From Chloranthus sessilifolius (Eukaryota; Streptophyta; Magnoliopsida; Chloranthales; Chloranthaceae): 64,000 nucleotides of DNA. The translations under genes and the position numbers were made by a program. Shown piece by piece: positions 56,075-64,000 of the stretch. The number at the start of each line of letters is the position of its first letter. Position 1 is the stretch's first letter. Location of the stretch: positions 105,383,416-105,447,415 of the forward strand of contig CM037596.1 in the NCBI GenBank assembly GCA_021018995.1, read 5' to 3'. The notes beneath the pieces are model-generated. The model had not been told where the DNA came from and did no database searches. It worked only from the letters and a program-made list of their open reading frames with translations.

Positions 56075-57500
56075 GTGTATTTAATTAAGTCTTAACTTAT
56101 TACAAGCGCACAATGAAAATTGTAAAGCTAGTATAATCGTTCTCACGAAAATAATTATTCTCCTAATTAGCATTTTTAGAGAAAACTTATATTTACCTTT
56201 AAGATTTTAAAGTACTTGAGAAATATAAATAAAAGAATGATTTCTTAAACTAATTTGCAGAAAGTAAATTTTAAATCCTCCTTCTTTAGATTGTGATTGT
56301 CAATCACGAACTTCAACTATCGGATGTTTATAAATTTAAAATATCGTTATACCATATATCAAGTTTCCTAACATCGGTCGTCAATCAAAATCAAAATTCT
56401 ATCAATATAGATTTAATCTAATCTTTAATCTACCAGAAATTTAGGTGTCAATCAAACTTCAAATAATCAAAGAAGGAAAAATAAAACCATTACATTAATC
56501 TGCAAACTTTAATCTGAGTCGTCAATTCAAATCAAAATTTGGAGATGTTTACAAAGCAGGAAATTATAATAAAAATAAATCTAAACTAGAAAGCAAAAGT
56601 AAAACCATCCAAAGGGTTAATCTTTCAGTTCCCTTAGCCTTAATTGTCAGGCAAAATCTTAGAGAATTGTGGACAATTTTACTTGATAAACATAAACTAC
56701 TTTGATCGGAAGAAAACACAGACATCAATTGTCAATTGATGTTGACAAATTCTTCGATGAGATTATTCCTATGCCGAGTCTCTTATTTATGGATCATAAA
56801 GGTCGGTTTACAAAGATCTAATTATAATAAAAGAAATTACTAAATATAAAAGTATCCCAATATAACTCTAATTTCTAATCCTATCTTCCTTACTTTTAGA
56901 TAGTTGATCATGTGCTTCTAGATTGTTCTCCTTATTTTCAGTAGCTGAAATCTTTAAGAGTCCTTCTTCATCAATCATCTCAGATCCGTGATTCACCACA
57001 CTTTTAATTCAAGAATTCTTCTAATTTGGTTCATGGCGGTGTGGATCTTCACTTCATCAGCACCATTGAAAAACTTCATTTTGTAGAATTGTAGATCACG
57101 ATTTCTCTTTTTAACTTGGCTTTTTTTATGGACGATTCCTCATTTACGATTTCATTTATGAATGGTTGCTCTTTTACTTCATTATAGCTACGATCGATCG
57201 TACTTCCGTGTCACTTTTACTTTTGAACTTTTCTGGAAAATCGTAAAGTACAATTTCTCATTTCTTTTGTCTTCTATTTGTTTCCGCTCAATCGTAAAAC
57301 ACAATTATTTGCTTTTAGTACTCATCGAATATTCTTCTCACGTTCAATCATCTTTTTAGTGCTTTATGAAGTTTTTTTATGAAGATTAACACTTTTGATC
57401 TATTTTATTGTTTTTCCTTAGTAATTGTACATCTCTAACTTGTTAGTAGTAAACTAAAATCTAAGAACACTAAGTTAAAGGTGATAAATTGGTAAATTAT
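56075..57500 (-). repeat. LTR-like repeat, copy C
   Basis: Its first 530 bp align with 63525-64000 (GTCTTAACYTATTACAAGCG, then repeated GTCAATCAAA words). It opens with the same module as solo LTRs A and B: an AAGCGCAC word followed by TAGTATA and ATCGTTCTCACGA. The right end is not resolved and may lie near 57500, next to another inverted repeat. Confidence 0.65.
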
Positions 57501-57511
57501 GTGACAGATTA

Positions 57512-57690
57512 GTAGCCTGGTACTATGGACCCGATAACTTACCTGATTCCATACTAATTTGCAGCTATGTGGCGTTCAATCATATGATCAGATGCCATAG
57601 ATAGGAGTGGCTCGATGATCACTATTATTTTGTGAAGGTATATATTCACAAAATAATAGTGATAGGTATATATATCTTCACAAAATAATA

Positions 57691-57738
<48 letters not shown>

Positions 57739-57983
57739 CATTTGGTCAAAAGTGTCAATTACACAAAAAATGAACAGTAAATTACATTTGGTTTTATTAT
57801 TCACCTCTCACCACGGTTGACGTCATTGGCTGAGCAATTTTATATTTTAATTTATTTTTTTTACAAAATAATTGGGATCATCAAGCCACTCCTATCTATG
57901 TCATCTGATCATGTGATTAGATGCCATGTGGCTGCAAATTAGTGTGGAATCAAGTAAGTTGCATGTCCATGGTACCAGGCTAC
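57512..57983. mobile_element. MITE with ~125-bp inverted arms
   Basis: Left arm GTAGCCTGGTACTATGGAC and right arm its inverse with GTCCATGGTACCAGGCTAC; arms run through GATAGGAGTGGCT to AATTATTTTGT. Centre is an (AT)n tract and repeats of CACAAAATAATAGTGATA. ATTA adjoins both ends and may be the TSD. Confidence 0.72.
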
Positions 57984-58274
57984 CATTACCCTACACGTTT
58001 TACCCCACTTCTCCCCTCGAACTTGTGAGCAATCTAGATTGTCTTCTTTTTTGCATAAGTTTGCTTTAAAAATATTTGCCATTTTATATTCATCCCTTGC
58101 TCTTTTATTGTGATACTTTTATAGTTCATCAAAAACAAATGTCATAAAAAAAAAAAAAAAAAAAAAGAATAAAAAACTTTTATAAGTGCCAAGCGAATAG
58201 AGCCTTTATCCCATCCATTTTCAGTTGGAGTCTAATGTTATATATTAGCATAGTAATATATATGTCATTATTTT

Positions 58275-58280
<6 letters not shown>

Positions 58281-58337
<57 letters not shown>
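58281..58337. repeat. (AT)n microsatellite
   Basis: A long AT tract bordered by TTTTAAAATT and AATTTTAAGA, so the whole is near-palindromic. Confidence 0.9.
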
Positions 58338-58342
<5 letters not shown>

Positions 58343-58639
58343 AAGATTATTTGTATTATATAAAAAGCTAAACTAGTGCTTCGGAAAGACAAATAAAACA
58401 CAAGTTAGCACCACAGGCATTGCTATCTGGAAAATTGAACCTTTCGGAGAAAAGCAGGATAGGTATCTAGGTAAATGAAGGAAACCCTTAAAGAAGGGCA
58501 AAAACTACGTTAGGAGGAAACCGAAAGATATGAAAGAAGACCTCCACAATGTACAAAACACCCCATGTCAAAAAGAAACATGCCAAAAAGAAACCCGAAA
58601 AATTAGTGCCCAAACCCAATTACATAATATTTAAAAAAG

Positions 58640-60300
58640 AAGTAAGTTGCTCGGCTTGAAATCTTCATAGATTGAAGATGGAGATACTTCCGATAGCTTT
58701 AGCTATTGCCCAAGGGCAAACCAAAATGATGCAGTCGCGAAAGAGGGAGTATTCATTGGAGATTTTGTTCTTGCACCGGACGTTATTTCTGGCTAGCCAG
58801 ATATTTCAGAATATCGAAAAAATGGAAATGATCCCAAATCCAATTTTTAAGCCCCACGAAAGGATAGGTCTCTCAATTTAAAACCATATCAGTTACCTCT
58901 GCTTGAACACAAGAGAGCACACCAAAAGTTCTGAAGCACCTAACCCAAATCGGTCACACCTTAATACAATGGAGGAATAAGTGTTTAGTGGGAATTTTGA
59001 GTAAGATTGTAAAAGAAGTATTGTAAAAGAAGTATCTCTAGCTGATATTCATACCTCGTTTAGTGGGAATTTTGAGTTTCCAGATGAAGCACCAATTGAG
59101 CTTGGGGTAACTGGAGTAGAGTATTCTAAACATCGATTTGACCGAAAAGGAGTCACTGCTTTTAGAAGTCCATATGCGCTTGTCGACCTAATTAAGCTTG
59201 AATCTGAAGTTCTTATGGATGATGATAAGATTGCAGTGTTCTTCAATTTTCACATCAGTAAGACATCTTTTAAAATTGATTGACCAACAACCATTAGAGG
59301 AAAAGACTTCCTGAATTGTAACTCTCGGATGCAAGGATCAAAATATCGGTAAAGCGATATGTATTGTCCTGACCTCCAGGACGATACGTATCGGGTATCG
59401 GCCGATACATTCAATGTATCGGCGATACATTGAATGTATCGGTTTGATACATTGAATTTTATTTTTTTCCGATTGTCTATATAATCGATAGCGACTGTGT
59501 AGACAATCGCCATCGATTGTGTAGATAATTGAAAAAAAAAAAATTCAATTGTCTACACAATCAATGGCGATTGTCTACACAGTCACTATCAATTGTGTAG
59601 ACAATCGAAAAAAAAAATTTCGTTTGTCTACACGATTGTCTACACAATCGATGGCGATTGTCTACACAGTCGTCATCGATTGTGTAGACAATCGAAAAAA
59701 ATATATATATACATATTATCAGATGATACATTGAAATTATTGTCCGATAATTTTAATGTATCGTCCGTATTGTACGATATGGGCGATACATTGCCCGTAT
59801 TGGACGATAAGTACATTATTTTTAAGGGGGTACGATACAATGCCTTTGTATCGTACCGCCCAAGTTAAAAATCGATACATATCGGTATCGGACGATTTTT
59901 TGACTCATGCTCGGATGAACAGTGATGGCATACAAATTAGGAAATTTAAAATTAAGGGAACGATCAAGATTTTTCCATTTGTCAATCCATTGATATATAT
60001 ACATTCCCGTCGGTACCAATTATATAATTAAAAAATTTCATGAAATCTTCGCAAACCTTCAAAATACATTTCCACCACCAAGAGGAATTTTGATATTTGG
60101 AATTTGTGATATTCCATCTGTCACCGCTAACATGATATTTTTTTATAATTAGGTCTTTTCATTAGCTAGGCTTGTTGTCATTGACGCGCCACCACCATTT
60201 TGAAAGAAGGGCATCGTTCATTTTATCGATAGGCCTAAGGCCGAGGTCCCCTGCCCTTTTTGGTTTCACAATCTTATCCCAACTATATGTATCATTATAT
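58640..60300 (-). pseudogene. L1-type LINE remnant (RT C-terminus to zinc-knuckle domain), split by a MITE
   Basis: Reading on minus from 60300: YSWDKIVKPKRAGDLGLRP and IDKMNDALLSKWWWRVND (end of LINE RT), then GTDGNVYI and WIDKWKNLDRSLNFKFPNLY; the MITE intervenes; then SIWCFIWKLKIPTK, HLFLHC and PIWVRCFRTFGV, and IWLARNNVRCKNK. These are the RT C-terminal and zf-RVT domains of plant L1 elements, in the correct order, with many stops and shifts. Plus-strand open frames in 59022-59282 are its antisense. Confidence 0.8.
59332..59909. mobile_element. hAT-like MITE, family C, 578 bp, with internal inverted array
   Basis: Perfect 8-bp TSD CTCGGATG (59324-59331 and 59910-59917). Ends CAAGGATCAAAATATCGG and, inverted, CATGAGTCAAAAAATCG. 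The centre holds repeated, inverted GATTGTCTACACAATCGA units (about 59470-59700), and the arms are rich in GTATCG and CGATAC. Confidence 0.87.
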
Positions 60301-60657
60301 GATAAGAATAATATAGTAGCAAACTCGTAAAATTCTTGAACTTTGTATGCAAATACATAGAACTAACCTGAAACTTTTTGTGCTTTTCTAATGGTTACTT
60401 TGCTTTCACTTGGGTTCATGAGGTGGAAAGTTAAATGGAGGCTATTATTTATTTCACATGGATGGGTGAAATGAACTCATTTACTCTTTGAAGTCTCATG
60501 TGATCGGCTGAAACACCTTTCACATGGATTGGACTTGGTGAAATCGGACAGATGGACTCTATAAATAGAACTCCATATCTCTTCACTTCTCACACTAAGT
60601 CCCTTGTTTATCTTGAGAGTTCCTAACAGCTACAAAAGCTATGAAGGGAAAATAAAT

Positions 60658-60712
<55 letters not shown>

Positions 60713-60899
60713 GGTGAAGGTACTCTAGGTGAAGTACTCTCACAGTATTCTAACATTACATTAAGCGTCACATGGTCACCCAAATACTGTTTTGGTGTCA
60801 CATGAAACTTCAGCAACCTATATAGCTCAATTTAAAAAAAATGAATTCAAAACTAAGTTTTAAAATTAAAAGTCAAAAAATAAATATAAGAAATAAATA
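60301..60899. other. Promoter-like stretch, (AT)n and family G fragment; no gene
   Basis: A TATA-like CTCTATAAATAGAAC lies near 60556 and may be part of an older LTR. (AT)n spans 60661-60707. 60715-60840 resembles the right half of family G (GGTGTCACATG). I cannot set element ends. Confidence 0.4.
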
Positions 60900-61515
60900 A
60901 ACAAAACAAAGAAGAGAGAGAGAGAGAGGGGGATGCCTAAGAGGCGCGTGCAAAAAATACCCAACGTCTCTAACCCCAATGAGCCGGCGGCTTCCAATGA
61001 ATGTTAAATCTAATAGTTGCTCCAATGGCTCTTAAGTTTAAAGGAGCGCGACCCAACAACGAAAATATCTTAAATGATCTTTTCTAACATAAGGGTGTTT
61101 TCAAATTGCGATTTATCTCTTCAGCGTCATCTGAAAGAACACAATTGTTCAAAATTTTGTCTATAAATAGAATCAAATCCTGATTAGAATACACAATAAA
61201 AATTATAATCTCTCTCTCCTCTCTCTTGTGTTCTTATTTTCTTTCTTTAAGGGTGGTTCTTTTTGTGTATCAAGAAATATGTGCCGCGAGTTCTCTTTCT
61301 AGAAAGTACAATCAAGAAGAGAACGTTTAATTCTTAAAGAAATCGGACTCGGTTATATCCTAAAGGTAGATTTGCTAAGAACCTAATTGCATCTTTGTTT
61401 ATCCGACAAAATGAGGGTCTCTATTGTCTTTAAAACAACGAAGTGAACTACGTGCCTCGGAGGCATTTTTAATACTCTATATTATCAACAATTTAAAGGC
61501 AATAGTTTGTTATAA
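60900..61515 (+). repeat. Probable 5' LTR of the Tork-like copia element (left edge unknown)
   Basis: It ends just before the primer-binding site. A TATA-like CTATAAATAG is at 61161, followed by CT-rich leader sequence, as in copia LTR promoters. Confidence 0.5.
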
Positions 61516-61526
61516 TGGTTCAGAGC
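61516..61526 (+). promoter_or_regulatory. Primer-binding site, one base deleted
   Basis: TGGTTCAGAGC equals the tRNA-Met site TGGTATCAGAGC minus one A. Confidence 0.75.
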
Positions 61527-63500
61527 ATAAAATTCATGAATCAAGATCTCATTATACTTGTCCGCTCCGGTAGGTCAAACTTCAAACGATGGCAACAAAA
61601 TATGTAATTTATTTTGCGACAATTCAAGGTTTTCTACACCCTCACGACACCATGCATGTCCACTAATTCCTGTAGTGACAACAATGGAAAGTACAACTAG
61701 TAGAGGAACGAATGCTCGACTCAAATGATTAGAAGATGACCAAGATTGTCGAAACCACATCCTTAATGTAATGAGGAGAGGTTGTTCAACATATTTTATA
61801 AGTGCACTACTGCAAAAGATTTATGAGATTCTTTAGAGAAGAAGTGTTTAACTGCAGATGTTGGTACAAAGGCCTTTTTAATCTCTAAATATTTTAATTT
61901 TAAAATAACTATGGATAAATCGATTCTTGAATAAGTTCAAGAATGACAGCTTATCGTCAGTGAGATGGAAAAAGAGAACATGGAACTTCCTGAAATTTTA
62001 AAGTGGGTGTTATTCTTGCTAAGTTTCTACCTAGTTGGAAAAATGATGAGAAATCTAAGACCCATAACAAAGATATTCATACTTTAAATGAGATTTTTAA
62101 GGGTCTTAAGATTGAAGAAAAAAATAAAATCAGAGATAAGAAAATTATTGTTACTGAACCTGTTAGGACTCACATTATTGAATCAACATTTGAAGAGAAG
62201 AAAAAGGACAAGAGATTTTCTACTAAGTAGAAATCCTTTAAGAAAATTTTCAGAAGAGCAATAAGTCTAAGATGACCGAGAAGAAAATTGCTATGTTTGT
62301 GGAAAAGGGGCACTTTGCAAAAGAATGCAAATTTCGTAACAAGTCAAAATTGGAATCTAACATAGTTGAAGATATAGTCATTACATTGTATTAGAAGTCA
62401 ATATGGTAGAATCCAAAGGCCATTGGTGGGTTGATTCTGGTGCAACTCAACATATCTATTTTGGCAGGTCTGCCTTCAAGACATACAAGCCTCTAGATGA
62501 ATTGGCAACAACTATACATGGGGACTTCGTCTACCTCTTAGATTGTAGGAATTAGAACGGTGGAATCTTCGAAAAAGACTCTTATTGACGAATGTGCTTC
62601 ATGCTTCACATATCAGGAAGAACATAAGTTATACATATCTCTTAGAATAAAGTGGGTTCAAGTTAGTTCTTATTTCTAGAAAGATGATATTGTCCAAGAA
62701 TAAAGTTTTAATTGGGAAGGGCTATGTTATAAACAATATAATCAAGTAAAATTTCATTAATGAAAATGGTTATTCTATTTATATTATAGAGTCTTTTTAT
62801 TTATGTCATGTTAGGGTAGGACCTATTCATTCTGAAGCAATGAAAAATATGATAACTTTAGAATTACTTTTTAAATTTCTAAAATCAAATGATGAAAAAT
62901 GTTAAATATGTGTGCAATCTAAATTACTGAAAAATTCACATAATAGTGTAGAACGAAATGCTAATATTTTCAAATTAATACTCTAATATTTATGAAATAA
63001 ATGGTGTGCTTATCAGAGGTAGCAATAGATATTTTATAATATTAATAAATGATTATAGTAGATGTTAAATTCAAGCTTAACCATACTTAGAAGTGATAGA
63101 GGATGAGAATATCTTTCTCACGAGTTCTTTGAATTTTGTGAACAAAATGAGATTGTTTATGAAGTAATATTTAACTAAAAATAAAATAGAGCCTTATTAG
63201 AGATATGTTTAATTTTATGTTATTAAATTCGAGCTTAACAATAAATTTATGGGGTGAAGCTATTTATACAACATGTTATATTTTAAATAGGATATCTTGT
63301 TACAAAAATAATAAAACTCCATATAACTTACAAAAGAAAAAAAATCAAAATTAAAAAATTTAATAGTACGAGGTTGCCTAGCCAATGTTAAGAAATCAAA
63401 TGGCAAAATTAAAATCAGTAGCAAAACAGTGACATGAAAATTTTGATAAAAAAATATAAGATTTTGACTTTAAATCAAATGAAATGAATAGTTGCTTATA
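61527..63500 (+). pseudogene. gag-pol: Tork-like copia gag-pol, heavily decayed
   Basis: After the primer site, gag begins around KFMNQDLIILVRSGRSNFKR. An open stretch (62003-62230) reads VILAKFLPSWKNDEKSK and LNEIFKGLKIEEKNKIRDKK. A CCHC knuckle CYVCGKG/HFAKECK (about 62289-62331) is split by one base. Protease follows (WWVDSGATQHIYFGRSAF, Asp codon at 62433). The integrase zinc region (CVQSKLLKNS) and fragments of the core (ILINDYSR, LRSDRG-like, WGEAIYTTCYILN) lie at 62820-63330. Nothing past integrase is recognisable; it fades at about 63500 into the next repeat. Confidence 0.8.
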
Positions 63501-63514
63501 CAACTCTTCTGTGA

Positions 63515-64000
63515 ATTATGCTCTGTCTTAACCTATTACAAGCGCACAATGGAAATTGCAGCACTAGTATAGGATCGTTCTCATGAGGGATATTGAAACT
63601 CTTAAAAACTTTTATTTGCCTTTAAAAAATAAAGAATGAGTTTAAATTAAACTAAAGTGCAGGAAAATAAATCTAAATCATCCAACCTCAAGATCCTGAC
63701 CGTCAATCAATTTCCTTTAGTTCTTGGATATCTACAAAAATTGAAATATAGTTACACTATATCTAAGTCTCTCAGAATTTGAGCGTCAATCAAAAACAGA
63801 AATTCTTTTAATATAAATCTAGAAAAAACGGAATTTGGGTGTCAATAAAAAACTAGAAAATTGTAGATAAAAAATAAAATACCATTACACTAATCTTTCA
63901 AATTCTCAACTTTAGTCGTCAATTAAAATTAAGAACTATCAAATGTTTACAAGGCAGAAAAAATACAATAAAAATAAATCTAAACTAGAAAGCAATAAAA
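63515..64000 (-). repeat. LTR-like repeat, copy D, cut by window end
   Basis: Aligns with the start of copy C (56075): CTTAACCTATTACAAGCGCA, TAGTATAGGATCGTTCTCAT and spaced GTCAATCAA words. Continues beyond the window. Confidence 0.65.

Noticed and set aside
59022..59282. Plus-strand protein-like frame with a donor-like CAGTAAGA, resembling a host exon
   Set aside because: The minus strand over the same bases reads the LINE motifs SIWCFIWKLKIPTK and continues to HLFLHC, so the plus frame is antisense of a LINE.

Overview
The window is a repeat-dense piece of a flowering-plant nuclear genome. Every recognisable protein is plant transposon-derived: SIRE, Ale-like and Tork-like copia, Tekay/Del-type gypsy and L1-type LINE. 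The rest is AT-rich and packed with MITE-like inverted repeats, long (AT)n tracts and solo LTRs. I see no rRNA or tRNA gene and no convincing intact host gene. The best host-like pieces are small and broken: nucleolin-like acidic exons near 17.85 and 23.5-24.0 kb, and one exon-like open frame at 25.1-25.3 kb. All large coding regions carry stops or frameshifts.

Layout. 1-8.34 kb: 3' part of a SIRE-type copia element on + (gag, protease, integrase, RT/RNase H, an env-like third ORF, polypurine tract, 3' LTR). 8.34-16.47 kb: a second copia element on - with both LTRs, interrupted by a 477-bp insertion, a tandemly amplified stretch and a 1.8-kb solo LTR. 16.5-17.1 kb: LINE RNase H remnant. 17.3-38.2 kb: mostly MITEs and foldback elements, several with clear target-site duplications (TSDs), plus two Mutator-type elements (9-bp TSDs) that carry the same Pro/Gln/Ser-rich segment. 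38.2-52.4 kb: a Tekay/Del-type gypsy element on -, with 5' LTR, primer-binding site, gag, protease and part of RT. It is split by a solo LTR that itself contains another solo LTR, by a second solo LTR, and by a 2.4-kb hAT-like element; all four insertions have readable TSDs. 52.4-60.3 kb: more MITEs, a GC-rich 917-bp insertion, an LTR-like repeat and a LINE remnant on - split by a hAT-like MITE. 60.9-63.5 kb: a badly decayed Tork-like copia element. 63.5-64.0 kb: a second copy of the LTR-like repeat.

The most unusual signal is not a gene. Several unrelated LTR retrotransposons here carry arrays of 12-16 bp palindromes, different in sequence in each family, yet repeated start-to-start every 19-22 bp, about two turns of B-DNA. 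They occur in the SIRE element (seven pairs), in two related solo LTRs (13.8 and 40.1 kb), in a Tekay-type solo LTR (45.07-45.49 kb, up to about 17 sites) and in the gypsy 5' LTR (51.46-51.59 kb). In two LTRs the array lies just upstream of a TATA-like box. The sequence variation with conserved helical phasing suggests a shared cis-element architecture for protein binding or chromatin; that function is inference.

Nothing here forms a working pathway. The window is best read as a layered record of insertions in which the TSDs give the order of events.
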